The position numbers and the translations under genes were made by a program. Shown here piece by piece: positions 1 through 11,961 of a stretch of DNA of 64,000 bases (position 1 is its first letter; each line of letters starts with the position of its first letter). This DNA comes from Botryosphaeria dothidea (lineage: Eukaryota > Ascomycota > Dothideomycetes > Botryosphaeriales > Botryosphaeriaceae), in NCBI GenBank assembly GCA_011503125.2, contig WWBZ02000001.1:5828001-5892000 (forward strand), in the 5' to 3' direction. The notes beneath the pieces are model-generated. The model was not told the origin of the DNA. It saw only the letters and a program-made list of their open reading frames with translations, and made no database searches.

Positions 1-453
1 CGCCTCCATTACCCCGCACACCAAAAGCCACGAGTCCCGTCACTACGCTCACGAGAAGCAACTCGACCGTCTTTTGTCTTAGACAGGAGCTTCCACAGCT
101 GGGAACCAATTATCACGTGGAAAGCGGGGTAGTATTGTTGAGGACAAGGAAACAACCCTCCATTTACGGAATAGAGGGCCGTCATCCTATATTCAATCGT
201 TTGGCTTCGCAGGGGTATGTCCAAATGATCTGCATGTTTCTGGCAGTATATCATTCTTACTTCGTAAATTCGTCCGAGGGCTAAACTTTAAATCCAGCTG
301 CATCAAGGAAGCCCCCCGTCCCTCCACAATACCACATTCATCTTAGTGTCGACCTTTCCAACACAGAAAACTTCTGTCAAGATTCTTGCACTCACCAGCA
401 CAGACTGAGATGCTTCTTTCTCCAACTGTCACTCTTCATATTCTCTGATCATT
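1..453. other. 5' flank of the GMC oxidoreductase gene
   Basis: No gene recognised. It precedes the start of the GMC oxidoreductase gene and presumably holds its promoter. A short reading frame on the minus strand (9-254) shows no family feature. Confidence 0.4.
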
Positions 454-2621
454 ATGCCTGCACTGAATGCCATCCTTTTTCGCCTTCTCCTGCTTGTCCT
501 CGTTGCGGCGGATAGCAACTCTACGTATGATTTCATTGTTGTCGGTGCTGGGACTGCCGGACTTGTTGTAGCGAATCGCCTTACAGAAGATTCGGACGTG
601 CAAGTACTCGTCATTGAGGCCGGTTACTCCGTCCTCAACAATACCGGCTCCACTTTCCCGGAGTCAGACCCAAACTTCCAGACCAATCCCGGTTCGCTCA
701 ATTGGAACTACCATACAGAACCTCAGACGACTGCAGACGGAGAAACGAGACTTTTGTTCTCTGGAAAGGGAATCGGTGGCTCCACCTTAATCAACGGTAT
801 GTCTCTTTCTTTGGAAGCCTTGAGTCAAAACGTCGGATGCTTATCAAGCATGCCCAACAGGAATGCAATACCTGCGTGCCGAAGATGCTCAAATCGATGC
901 TTGGAATCGTGCGGGTAACGAAGGATGGACCTGGGATGCGTTGTTTCCGTACTATAAGAAAAGCGAGGGTCTGCAAGTTCCAACAGGGAGGCAATTAGAC
1001 AACGGCGCTGCGTTTGAGCCTCAGTTTCATGGTTTCGAAGGGCCGCTGCATACTGGTTGGCCGCGGCAAGCACTGCAGAACGACTATTTCTTGACAGTCA
1101 AGGAAACCTTTCAGAATCTCGGTATCCCGTTCAATGAGGATCCAGTCGGCGGGAAGTCCAGGGGAGTTGCCGTACGCTTCCCAGAATGGATGTAAAAGGC
1201 TCTCGCTAATCAAAGTACCTTGATCCAGACATTTCCCAGGACAGTCACGCCCGGTAAGAAAAACATCCGGGATATTCGAGCAGATGCCGGCCGGTCATAC
1301 TACTATCCAGTTGAAGGCCGCTCAAACCTGCACATGATGATGGGAACGACAGCTCTCCGGCTCCTCTGGGACCTGTCTGATTCATCTGGAGGTGATGCCA
1401 TTGCCAACGCAGTAGAAGTCCTCCTTCCTAGCGGAGAGCGCTCTGTTATAAACGCTACTTCAGAGATTATTGTATCATGTGGTACTTACCGCAGCCCGGC
1501 ATTTCTCGAACATTCCGGCGTCGGCAATCCTTCGTCGGTCCCTCAAGTGCTACCTTCCAGCACTCTTAACATGCTGACTGCGCTCCAGAATTCTTTCCAA
1601 GTATGGAATCGATACGGTAGTCGACCTTCCCGGAGTGGGCGAGAATCTGTAAGCCAGCCTTGAAAAAATTGCAACATGCCATTACCGTAGTGAACTGATG
1701 CATTTGTCCGGGTGCAAATGTGCAGAAATGCCAGCTGAAGTCACGTCTAGATGAACGCTTGAGCTCCCTATACCCTTAAACCCGACCTCTCATGCCCAAC
1801 ACCGGCTCAGGCGCTGACAATCCCCGAACGCAACCAGACAAGACCAATCCCTCACACTCTTCTTCTTCGACGCCCCCGCCGGCTCCAACTACACCGGCAG
1901 CGCCCTCAGCGCCGCCTACCTCAACATCACCGACCTCCATGGCCCCAACGCGTCCTCCTTTGCCTCCACCATCCAGTCCTCCCTCCCCTCCTACGCCTCC
2001 ACCATCGCCACCCACAACGACGGCGCCGCGCCGCAGTCCCAGATCCTCAAGTACCTGCAGATCCAATACGACCTGCTCTTCGCGCGCGGCGTCCCCTGCG
2101 TCGAGCTCCTCAACGGCGCCGCCGGCCCCAACTACAGCGTCATCGCGTGGGGCACCATGCCCTTCACGCGCGGCAACGTGCACATCCGCAGCCCCGGTCC
2201 ACTCGACTACCCAGCCATCGATCCCAAGTACTGGTCGCTCGGGTACGACATGCAGACGCACATCCAGGCGAGCCGCTTCGTACGCAAACTCTACGGCGCG
2301 GAGCCGTTGGCGGGGCTGGTGCGGGAGGAAGGGTTTCCGGGGCTGGGCGCGGTGCCGGAGGACGCGGATGACGAGGCGTGGAGCGCGTGGGTGAAGGAGA
2401 ATTACTATCCGGTGTGGCATAGCGTGGGGACTGCGGCGATGCTGCCGAAGGCGATGGGCGGCGTGGTCGATGCGCGGTGTGGGGTGTGGGGGACGCGGAA
2501 TGTGCGGGTGGTGGATGCGAGTGTTTTTCCGTTCCAGACGACGGGGCATCCGTCGAGTACGGTGTATGCGGTGGCGGAGTACTGCTCTGATTTGATTAAG
2601 GAGGACTGGGAGTGTGAGTAG
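454..2621 (+). CDS. secreted GMC-family FAD oxidoreductase (aryl-alcohol oxidase/choline dehydrogenase-like)
   Basis: Flavin-dependent alcohol oxidase or dehydrogenase of the glucose-methanol-choline family, probably extracellular. Five exons: 454-796, 861-1171, 1229-1533, 1589-1648 and 1838-2621, giving 600 aa, usual for the family. A hydrophobic signal peptide (about residues 1-20) is followed by the FAD-binding motif VVGAGTAG near residue 30. The GMC signature [10 protein letters not shown] ends exon 1. The C-terminal active-site histidines are His534 (WHSVGTAAM) and His577 ([11 protein letters not shown]). The raw frame has a TAA at 1193-1195, but it lies inside a 57-bp intron (1172-1228) with a GTACGC donor and CAG acceptor; removing it keeps frame. 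The 189-bp intron 1649-1837 joins GVGEN to LQDQ, the expected family sequence. Substrate cannot be told. Confidence 0.9.
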
Positions 2622-2850
2622 GCAGAGGGGGAAGATTTGCTTCCTTTGACAGCGATTTGCTGTTCACAAATTGTTGAAAGGTGAATTTTTTCCGTAGTGA
2701 TAGAGATGGAGCATGGATTAAAGGACAGGTAACAGTGAGAGATTGCTGAATGATGCATACAATTTTTTGTTCTTCATTGTGGAATCACTACAAACTACAG
2801 GAGCAGGATGATATGTCAACAGCATACCAACATATGTACGGGGCCCTCGC

Positions 2851-3962
2851 CTATGCAAGCAAAGGTGCCCCACAAGTGAAAGTATTGCCCAGTGGCGCAC
2901 CGAAAAGCTGAGCATCATCAAAGTAATCAACACTGTAATCGATATCCACGCACTTGTAGTCTGTAAACAGATCAGAAGACAGTTCCGATTTGGCTTTAAT
3001 TGTACTTACTATCAGGAGGACTACCACCCTTGGGACCAACGTGCGGGCAATGAACCTCTGGAAGTAATCAGCTATGTTTCATAGGGGTAATCACCGATGA
3101 TGGTATGCCTTCTCTTTTGCGAGGAAACTTACCGGGCCGAACCTTCGTGAGAAGGACATGGATCTCTCTGCAGACCACATTGTCACCCCAAGCCTCATCG
3201 AAGCTTCCGAAAGGCTTCACTTCCAGCTCTGCAACACATGTGGCGACGCTGGAATACTGCTGGTTATCGCCCGTGCATTGCTTCATGATCTGCGGACACA
3301 GCTGGATGGGAACGGCCTTCTGAATCACGACGTTGTCGAAGTCTACGTTGTTACCGATTTCGGTCCAAGTCTGAGTCACGAATTAGCATTTTTTCTAATC
3401 GACCCAAAGCATTCGACTTGGGTTGAGAACGCACCTGCAGGTTGGGAATCCAGGCGTGGTAGTTCAGGACCGCTCCCGACTCATCAAACTTCCAGAAAGC
3501 AACCTGGGATAAGGTGGTCGTCGGCTTGGACGTATCCAACTTGCCGGTCTTCTCATCGACAACACCAGTCCTGAGGTAGACTACAGAGGAGGCCACATCA
3601 GGGCAACCGCTTGTGAACTCAACAACTTCGGCTTTGAAGATGGCTGCCTTGCCGGGATTTGTGTCTGGTGTGGGTGCCAAAGCAAAGAAGTATTCGATAC
3701 TATCGTCGAAGCCCGTGAAGTTGCCTACTGGGCTGATGCGGCCGGCAGCGTTCTCGTTGAAGAGACCGGGAGGCACGGCGCTGGCTCCCTTCTGGATGAT
3801 CGGAACGTTGTTCGGGTAAACGGTGAGACCGTAGATGTGCTTGATTGTGTTCAGGTTGCGAATGACGTAGTCTGGTTGATTGTATCCGGGAGATGCAGAC
3901 ACTATTCCGGAAAGAGTGGCTGCCAGAGCGAATGCCTGGGTAAGAATGGTCGTGGCAAACAT
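2851..3962 (-). CDS. conserved fungal secreted protein, function unknown
   Basis: Four exons on the minus strand: 3435-3962, 3133-3370, 3010-3057 and 2851-2960, giving 307 aa. I chose the start at 3962 because it opens a clean signal peptide (hydrophobic core about residues 4-20, ending ASPG). An upstream in-frame Met at 4091 would add a non-hydrophobic leader. The mature part has potential N-glycosylation (GNFTG) and several cysteines (CPDV, LCPQIMKQC, CREIHV, HCPHVG, KCVDIDYS, TCGAP) suggesting disulfides. All three introns are 49-75 bp GT-AG and keep frame; the 48-nt third exon encodes the HCPHVG segment. I recognise this as a lineage-specific family of secreted fungal proteins but know no function. 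The C-terminus at GAPLLA looks natural. Confidence 0.8.
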
Positions 3963-5729
3963 GGCTGAATGAAAGAGCGGCTTCTGAAAATTTGGTTGAT
4001 TGACTCGCAAAACGTTCTCATCCTTCGAGACTTTATACTTCTTGAGCCAACCAGTCGAAAGACTATCTAAATGACTGCAACTTAAATACACGTGCGTTGA
4101 TGGTAACGTATTGCACGGTGTAAGGGGATCGTTATGCCGGGATACACAAAATCAGATTTCGCCGTGCAACACGTCAAAAGTAAGATAATCATGCTGTGGC
4201 CCTGATATAGAATTCGCTGAACTATACCGCTCTAACATAGCCATGCATTCGCTCTTTCATTGGACGCCCGCCACTTTGACACACGATCCGCCAGCATGTG
4301 CACCAAACAAATTTCAATTACTTTGGGCTGTCAAAGAAGATTCGTTTGCCGATTTGAAACACATGGACTGGGTATCGAACTTTAAGCTCCCCTCTCAATA
4401 CCTCCAATTCCCAGTTGGGGCGCACTAGACTCTAATTCGGCTACCGCTCTGGCGATGATCACAGGACCGTCTCGCTTGTACAAAGCTAAAAAAGGAACAC
4501 CTCATCTTCCAAGTCCTTAGTTCATCTTTTGAGGAGGGACCGTAGCGTCCCAATTGGTCTCTTCTCTCAGTAGAAGGAAGTACATGTCATCAAACGGAGT
4601 AATCTCAACGGCACAAAGATATGCGTTTCCCAAATAAGCTTTCATAAGCATGAGGCTTGGTGAATTACTTTCGGGTGACGCACCGGGGTGTTTGCGTTAC
4701 TTTTTTCTATCTAAGGCCGCCATCAGGCTCTTCCTCACGTATTTAGATAATGTTTACGTATGTGATGCTAACATCTTCCATGCGAAATCATGCAACATAA
4801 AACGGATTGCTAAAGAGACATCTATGCGAAGCTACTCTTTATGAATGCAGAGATCCCGTTGCTCTTTCATGTGAGCACGCCAGGCCACCAGCAGATTGGG
4901 CACAAAGAATAATTCGCAAATGCTATCTACGGAAACCAGAGACCTGTTCTAATGTGGTACATGAGAAGCGCAGGCACATCAAAGACTAACACGCCCCGAT
5001 CCCACATAGATTTCACCGAATAAGTGACGCGCAAGCGGTTTGAGGATATGACTTGGAATGATGGTTTATATCGAACCTGGAACCTGGTGCAAAAGCACGC
5101 ATGGCTGCATTTCTCATATAATTGCCGGACTACCATTCCGCCTCTTTCTCTTGAGAGCTGCCGGATTTTGCTTATCATTCCAAATCTCCTAGAATACGCT
5201 AGAGTACCAGAGCTGTCCTAAAAGCATCAAGCGAAGCCTTTGCGAGTAGAAGGGGAGCCTGCATTCACAAGATTATAGAATTGACCAATACGTGTAGACA
5301 GTGAGGGCCTGCGTAAATCGTTCGCTTTGATGGATCTTGTTCACGACTATGCACTTACAACCCCACTTCAAAATCATGGCCACCATGCGCCCGCCTCCAG
5401 AACACGCAAAAGCATATACCGCAATCTTTGTCGACATCGTCAAGTCCAATGAGCACAACCTCAAGTCATCTCAAACACGGAGGCTGTCAAAAAGACTTCG
5501 TACTGCAATGGACATGTCGATCTGCCGCAACAACCACTGCGCCCCCGTCATGCCGAGAGAGCTGCACTTCGAAATGGACTGCTACAGGCATTTCGCACAG
5601 GCCAGGGATCTTCTTGTGGTACGTTCGCACTGCTCGAAGCTGACAATACTGCTGAGAGACTAAATTCACTGCTACTGCGCCTCCTGTCGCGCCGGCGAGC
5701 GCTTGCAACAACCAGAGTTTTAATTACAG
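3963..5729. other. gene-poor interval
   Basis: About 1.8 kb with only short, unconvincing frames on both strands (for example 4243-4428, 5024-5221 and 5337-5663). The 5337-5663 frame could hold an upstream exon of the 2EXR-like gene that follows, but I could not join it convincingly. The first 150 bases are probably the promoter of the secreted-protein gene. Confidence 0.4.
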
Positions 5730-6212
5730 GGCAAATCTCGACTCCTCTCACTTCCTCAAGAGCTTCGAGACACAATTCTCCAGATGGCGTTGAAGCTACA
5801 CGTGCAAGACATGCTGAAACCCTTCGAGCTGCCTACGACGATCGTCTCAGAAAATGAAATTTATCGAAGAAGCGTCAATCATAACGAGAGGAACGGGATC
5901 AAAACAACAGCAAGCTTTCTCCTCAACAGCCGTCCCATTCTGGCGTTCACGCAGGCATGCCGCCGAATCTGCCTTGAGACTATCGCCATCATCATACAAT
6001 GCCTCACTGCATCCACTGTGAAGTTCATCAGGCCGTGCCTGCTCCGCCAGCGAGCTGTCTTTCTCACCTTGGGGTCCTACTGTTCCAGGCTCACAGAGGT
6101 CAAACTTACCTCTAATGCACTAATTGACTATAGGATGCAGTCACAAAAGCGCCAGTCAGAGTATCTGGAATGTTGGGATTGTGGGACGCGCAGGTTGCGT
6201 GCCGCGTCTTGA
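5730..6212 (+). CDS. possible 2EXR/F-box-like domain protein, 5' end unresolved
   Basis: A 161-codon open stretch begins right after a plausible acceptor (TTTAATTACAG, ending 5729). It opens with SRLLSLPQELRDTILQMAL, which resembles the L-LP-ELR-x-I-x-x-x-A-L opening of fungal 2EXR and F-box-like domains. Later come a histidine- and arginine-containing segment (ACRRICLETIAII) similar to the TCRQIREEA motif of those proteins, and LGSYCSRLTEVKL. No convincing first exon with ATG was found, so this may be a remnant. 2EXR proteins are common, poorly characterised and often lineage-specific. The match is by eye on a short motif, so confidence is low. Confidence 0.35.
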   Translation, partial: GKSRLLSLPQELRDTILQMALKLHVQDMLKPFELPTTIVSENEIYRRSVNHNERNGIKTTASFLLNSRPILAFTQACRRICLETIAIIIQCLTASTVKFIRPCLLRQRAVFLTLGSYCSRLTEVKLTSNALIDYRMQSQKRQSEYLECWDCGTRRLRAAS

Positions 6213-6649
6213 CCACCAGTCAGCTTTCAACACCAAAGTCCTCCAGTCCTCCCGGCGGATCGGCTGCAACCAGCGACCATGATAAGTAGCATCCGTGATA
6301 TCCGCTACATCCAGAAGAGCATGCTCGCTTCACTCGTCCCGTCATCTGGCAGAAGCCCGTACTGCGGGACCGGGGTGACGGTGCTCTGCCTCACTTTGCA
6401 ACACCCCGCGCCTTCGCGCCTTCCAAAACTTGTCGCGCCTACCCATCTAGGAAGCAGTGACCTCCAGAGCTGCCTGCTGCCTAGCCACGGCCGAAGTGCC
6501 CCCGACTCGCCTTTATAATCCTGCCCACCCCCCGAGCTCCGTCTTTTTCCCTCTCTTCTTCACCACTTTCCCTCAACCTCTCTTTTCCACCACGCTTCGC
6601 AGGCGCCCTCACCCTCTTTCGTTGACACAATCACAACATATTGTAAGCA
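6213..6649. other. promoter and 5' leader of the DUF1996/WSC gene
   Basis: The last 110 bases before the start codon are strongly pyrimidine-rich (CT tracts 6540-6620), as often seen at highly expressed filamentous fungal genes. No gene seen. Confidence 0.5.
6514..6518 (+). promoter_or_regulatory. TATA-like box upstream of the DUF1996/WSC gene
   Basis: TATAA lies about 130 bp upstream of the ATG at 6650, followed by the long CT-rich leader. The arrangement TATA, CT tract, start is typical of strong fungal promoters. The role is inferred from position only. Confidence 0.4.
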
Positions 6650-8841
6650 ATGACTCTACTCAACTTACTTGTGGCCCTTTTGGGCCTCCTTTCGCTCTTT
6701 GTTGAAGGCATGTGGAAGATGCCGTGCGCGGGCACCCTTGTCCGCGAGCGCATCGACCCTGCCATTGAGCCCGGCACCGTCTCGGGACACGTCCACCGCG
6801 TCGTTGGTAGCTCTGCTATCAATTTTACTATGAATGATCCCAATTTGAGCAACGCTGCCGGTTGTTCGTCATGCTCAGTCACCCAGGACGGCTCTAACTA
6901 CTGGGTCCCGCAACTTTACTTCAATCACGTCAGCAATAACGGTCATTCTGAGTTCAGCCTCACGCCGGATGGCCCCGTTAACATCGTCTACACGTAAGTC
7001 TGAGAAGGAAAAAGATTTTAATGGAATATAAAAAGTCTGCACTGAGCTTTCGCAGTCAGCTCCGTGGTTTGACCGAAAATGGCTTCGAAAATATTTCGGC
7101 TTTTCCACCTGGTCTTGTCATGACTGCTGGATCACCGCTTCGCCGTGAGTTTATGGGCGATGCCATGGCGGATGCCATCACCTTCGAGTGCCCTGACCAC
7201 CCCGAACGTCCGGCCTGTCATCAACTCCCAATGAACTGCACCTCGATCCTGGCCAAGGTTCACTTTCCGTCCTGCTGGAACGGAAAGGATCTCACCTCGA
7301 AAAAGTTCACTCACATGGCCTACCCAGAAGACGGATACATTTCGGGCAAGTGTCCTGACACGCACCCTGTCCGTGTCATCGGCTTGAGCTATGAATTCGG
7401 GTTTGAGACTGCCTATGACGGCTCCGCAGGCAATTCTTCTCTCGTTTTCTCGATGGGTGATGTAACAGGCTACGGTTTCCATGGCATTTTCGTGAGTCTC
7501 TCACTTCTAATTGTTTATTGGAACAGCAGCTTACACAACCGATAGATCAACGGCTGGAACACTGAAGATCTTCAGAAGGCCATTGATACTTGCGACGACT
7601 CGATCACTGGTGACATTGCGACCACCTGCCCCGTGCTTAGCCAATGGACTCTCGAGCAAAACCAGGATTGCAAAGTCCCACCTCGCGTCAACGAGTCCAT
7701 CACGGGTGTCGGGAAGCTCCCTGGATGCAACGCCGTCGGCGTTCCTGTTGACCCCCATGTCTGTGGTAACCATAGATCCATTGATGATTTCGAGCTCTTC
7801 TACCAGGATCTCACTTCTCACCAATGGTCCTACGCTGGATGCTCTAGTTGCCTCAACCCTCTTAGTACCAACCTGTCGCAGACCTGGACCTGGACCCAGG
7901 ACAACATGACTCCCGAAGTGTGCATGATCGATTGCATGTCCTCTTTCCCCTCAGGTGCAGACGTGGACAACTCTTGGTTCAGCATCACCGGTAACACTTG
8001 TCACTGCGCTCTGAACGGTCCTTTCGAAGGCACCGCGCCCGTTCTTGGATACCTTGGAAACTGCGACCTCCCGTGTGATGGCGACGAGTCATTTCGCTGC
8101 GGTGGCAAGAACAGCAGTTCGCTTTACCGTTACTGCCCGATCAACTCGACTTGCAGCAACTACGAGTTTGAGCAGTACATTTACAAGCTGACATCGATCG
8201 ACCACTCGAAGCGTACTCAAGTTGCTAACAGTGTCGTCGAGACTATGCCGAAAAACGCCACTTTCTTACAGAATGCACCACCTGTTCGTGATGTCCGCCC
8301 CGATTCTCCACATGAGCACTCTATCTTCATCGGGTACAAGGTCTGCGCACGTAGCTACGTGGACGTCGAAGAGCCTGCCAAGAATATCTCCTGCTATGTC
8401 TTCGAAGGCTACCGCGCGGAAGGTGTCGCTGCCGCGTTCATCGACTGGGCCGTTTCTGAGTATGGCCTCAACGAATCGGACACTTACGTCTCGCCCGAAG
8501 ATACCATTGACGCCCGCATCGCCATGCGGTTGAGTGTGCTCCGGGATATGCGCCCCAAGGCCATGGCTATCGACTTCATGGTCTCCGGCCTCCTCCTCGC
8601 CTCTATCTTCATCATCACTATCGGTATCATCTCGCTGCAGGTCGCCAAGTGTAAGGTTTCCCGCGCCCAGAAGAGGGAGCTCAAGATGGAGAACGACATG
8701 CAAGTCATCCAGCATATTCTGAACATGGACCAGGCCAGCCGCGATCATCTTTTCGTCAAGCACGAGCAGATCAGGCAGCACATGGCTAGGCAGCAGGAGA
8801 TGCAGTCCTACTACTCCATCCCCATGGGCCACCCATGCTGA
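6650..8841 (+). CDS. DUF1996 + WSC domain membrane-anchored protein
   Basis: Three exons: 6650-6993, 7056-7491 and 7546-8841, giving 691 aa. An N-terminal signal peptide (LLNLLVALLGLLSLFVEG) leads into a DUF1996 domain (about residues 25-300) that starts with MPCAGTLVRERIDP and contains GHVHRVVGSS and, later, CPDTHPVRVIGLSYEF. A cysteine-rich WSC-type domain follows (about residues 355-460: YAGCSSC, CMIDCMSSF, NTCHCALNG, CDLPC, YRYC). Near residues 600-630 is one membrane helix (FMVSGLLLASIFIITIGI), then a charged cytoplasmic tail. WSC domains bind carbohydrate in cell-wall sensors; DUF1996 is a secreted fungal domain of unknown activity. Likely a plasma-membrane protein facing the wall. Both introns are 54-62 bp GT-AG. 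Confidence 0.85.
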
Positions 8842-10102
8842 GCGGTTTTCCGTTTCCCTTTCTGTTCTTTCCTGACCACGGCCAGTATTACGGATCTTCT
8901 TGGATCGAGGTCAAAATTCGGATGTACATTAGATAGGTAGTTTAGACTACTCTCACCTGCGGCCTACTGAGGCGACAGCCGTTCAATGAACTTTTCATGA
9001 CTTCAGACTGCTCTTCAATCGTGATTTGTGAATACGTGATGCCGCGCCCTGTGATAGACACCTGCATAAGATAAGCCGCTGGCTCTCGTGTGCGGAGCGC
9101 GATGATGTCCTGAGATGTCAAGCCCAGAAAGCATGGTGTTGAGCCCCATACGATCCGGTGTTGAGTGAGGGCCAGCATGAGATTCCCTACTCTTCGAACC
9201 AGATCTCATCCTTCTTCCCCCATTAATCATCTCGACGACTAGAAGCAGCGCCGCGCAGCCTAAGCGGAGAGTGTTGTCGCTGTGGCTGTCCATGATGTTA
9301 ACAGTATTAATCACAGCAGTCCAGTCCTCGAAGTCATCATCATCGGCAAACCTACCCAGCCAGCAGTACGTACCCATTCGCACAACCCGTGACGCCACCA
9401 GATCGCCTCGATCAAGCAATATACCCGAACAGAAAGGGAAAAGGTCATCTGAGACAGCGCTAAGCTAAGACAAGGGAGGAAAGAAAGGAGCGAAAGCAAG
9501 AACACCAAAGGCGAACCGGGAAACACAAAACGCATGAAAGACGAAGATGTTTACTTACCAAAATTTGCGGATTCATGTCTGTTTGAAAGAAACGCGTGAC
9601 ACTCAATATACCTGATGCACGCATGCTCGCATTTTTCCCCGGCGCTTAACCTAACCTACAACTATCCCTACCACTCACACACAGATATGGAGACACGACG
9701 AAAGGTAAGGAGATGATTTTGCGCCCGTTATCTACTTGCTTACACCACCATCCTCCCAGCCAAGAGAAAAAAGCACACCCGAGTTTGGTTTCACAGTAAA
9801 AAAAGAAAAAGCTTATCAACATACAACATGGTGCTCAAGAAAGTGCCGCCCGGAAGCTCCCATGTATTACGTTTCACACTGAGAGAACCAGTCTCGCGCT
9901 CGCGCGAGAGCCCAGTTTCGAGTGCTATCATTCCGATGTTCTTCATCGCCAGCGCACAGGCAGAGTTTGGGCGTTCCTGCCTGGGCCCTGCGCTGTTTCG
10001 CATATGTCCGTCCAACGTCCTTGCTCCAAGCCCCAATCATCCGTACAGAGAGAATATTTGCCATGCTGCCGGACTTGTGTTCACCGCGCTGGGGATAGCA
10101 AT
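8842..10102. other. intergenic, no gene recognised
   Basis: 1.26 kb between the 3' ends of two convergent genes. Minus-strand frames at 8942-9535 have no recognisable features and look like chance. It holds both 3' untranslated regions. Confidence 0.45.
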
Positions 10103-11044
10103 TTAAGAGTCGTAGGAGCAGACGACGCCCTGGTCGGCGCGGGCGTTCATGAGCAGGGCAACGATGAGACCGTACAGACCTACGCGTGTGATCACGTCAA
10201 CAAAGAGCCCAGCGAGAAAAGGATTGAAGCAGCCCCAAACGTACCCAAGACTTCAGCGAAAATGAGAATCAGGATCATGCCGACGAACAGCCTGGGCTGC
10301 TGGGCGGTACCCCTCACACCAGCATCACCGACGATGCCGATGGCGAAGCCGGCGGCCAGACCGGCCAGACCGACCGACAGACCGGCACCGAGCTGGATGA
10401 AGTTGGTGAAGAGGGCGCTCCGCTGCTGCAGGCCGTTGGAGATCAGGACGGACACGACCAGACCGTAGATACCAATGATACCAGCCATAATGACGGGGAT
10501 AATGTCTGTGCGCGCGCGTCAGCTTGACCATGTTCATCGTCGAAGGGAAGACCGCGGCATCTGGTGCGGGAGAGATGCGAGAGACGCCGCAGTCATCGGG
10601 AGAGAGGCGTACTCTTGACAATCAGGTCGGGCCTGAGAACACCCATGGCGGAGATACCAACACCGGCCTTGGCGGTACCGTAGGCGGCACCGAAGCAGGT
10701 GAAGACGATGGCTGACGTGCAGCCCATCGCACCGAAGAAGGGCTGTCGATGCTAAATCAGCGCTGTGTCCTCTGGAATCGCGTAGGCGTGATGGAGAGGG
10801 TTGTATGCAGGGTGGGCGGCCTCGCGGGCGGTGTGTTGGCCGCATGACGACGCAGGCTTGTGGGAGCACTCACAGCATAGACGGGGCTGCAGGAGGCGAG
10901 CGTTAGCTGTGGATCGGCTCAAGGAGGGCTGTGGGAGCTCTGGACGCGGGCAAGATGATGAAGCTGCCGGGGGACGGCGAGCTGCGGCATCTCAAGCTGT
11001 CCTGAAGCTGAGCTCGGTGCGACGTACCAGAGATCGGTGGCCAT
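10103..11044 (-). CDS. vma-11: V-type ATPase proteolipid subunit c' (VMA11)
   Basis: Subunit of the proton-translocating V0 ring of the vacuolar ATPase; c' is specific to fungi. Five exons on the minus strand: 11028-11044, 10874-10886, 10613-10742, 10245-10505 and 10103-10179, giving 165 aa, the expected size. The protein begins MATDLCPVYAPFFGAMG and has four membrane helices in two duplicated hairpins: [17 protein letters not shown], then [16 protein letters not shown], then [19 protein letters not shown], then [19 protein letters not shown]. The proton-carrying glutamate is in the IFAEVLG helix. The [15 protein letters not shown] loop and the [20 protein letters not shown] helix resemble c' more than subunit c. 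Note the tiny first two exons (17 and 13 nt). It shares a 411-bp divergent promoter with SNU13. Confidence 0.93.
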
Positions 11045-11455
11045 TGCAACGGTGGTGGGAGCAAGGACTCTCGAGGGAATGAGGCTGTTGGAGCGGGAGC
11101 AGGGGAAGCTACGGCGGAGCGGACGGGGTGGAGATGGGGGAGATGGCTGAGTGGAAGATGGTGATGATGTCTCGACGGGCGAGGTGCTGTCTGGTGTGGT
11201 TGCAGTTGCTGTCCATGCAGACTTGGGCCGTGTTGCTTGGCATCACGTGCACGACTCGAGGGCCCGAGCTTCTGTTTCGCGCCAGCCGGGGAACTTTTTT
11301 CGCTCGCACTCTCTGCTCTGTGACGCAAACCCACAACCTCCAACCCTCCAAACCTTCCAGCCACTGCGCATTCAAAAGGGCGATCTCCGGAAAGGAACCC
11401 TTTTGCCAACCGCTGCAACTCCGCTGCAACCAACAGCAAATCCTCCACCGCCAAC
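11045..11455. promoter_or_regulatory. bidirectional promoter, V-ATPase c' / SNU13
   Basis: 411 bp between the start codons of two divergently transcribed housekeeping genes; both promoters must lie here. No specific binding site assigned. Confidence 0.6.
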
Positions 11456-11961
11456 ATGTCCGAGTCTTCTGCCGCCTGGCCCGTCGCCGACGCTGCCCTC
11501 AGCCAGGAAATTCTCGACCTGGTGCAGCAGTGCTCCCACTACCGGTACGTGCAGCATGAGCCCTATAATCTTCTTGGTGAGCGCCGTCTAACAGATATAC
11601 AGCCAGCTGAAGAAGGGTGCCAACGAGGCCACCAAGACTCTCAACCGTGGTGTCTCTGAGGTCATCGTGCTCGCCGCCGACACCTCTCCCCTCGCCATCC
11701 TGCTGCACTTGCCCCTCCTCTGCGAGGACAAGAACGTTCCTTACGTCTATGTCCCCTCGAAGATGGCTCTCGGCCGTGCTTGCGGTGTGTCGCGCGCTGT
11801 GATTGCTGCCTCTATCACTACCAACGAGGTAAGAAACTTTCAAACTTTGCGATTCTTCCATAATTCGCTGGAACATCGCGCTAACGCATTCGCTGCAGGC
11901 TTCTGACCTCATGGGCCAGATCCGCACCCTCAAGGACAAGGTCGAAAGACTGATGATCTAA
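11456..11961 (+). CDS. snu13: SNU13 / 15.5K RNA-binding protein (L7Ae family)
   Basis: Binds kink-turn RNA in U4 snRNA and in box C/D snoRNAs, so acts in both the U4/U6.U5 tri-snRNP and rRNA 2'-O-methylation particles. Three exons: 11456-11544, 11603-11828 and 11899-11961, giving 125 aa, the exact family size. The L7Ae motif is intact: [20 protein letters not shown], then [40 protein letters not shown] and RAVIAASI. The C-terminus ends VERLMI. Introns are 58 and 70 bp GT-AG. The order of conserved blocks leaves no real alternative other than NHP2, which has a longer, basic N-terminus. Confidence 0.95.

Noticed and set aside
1193..1195. In-frame TAA suggesting the GMC oxidoreductase is a pseudogene
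   Set aside because: It lies in a 57-bp GT-AG intron (1172-1228). Removing it and three other introns gives an open 600-residue protein with all family motifs.
1776..2549. Long minus-strand frame antisense to the GMC gene
   Set aside because: Arg/Gly-rich shadow of a GC-rich coding exon; no family feature. Similar shadows at 8266-8832, 13336-13938 and 21561-22208 were dropped for the same reason.
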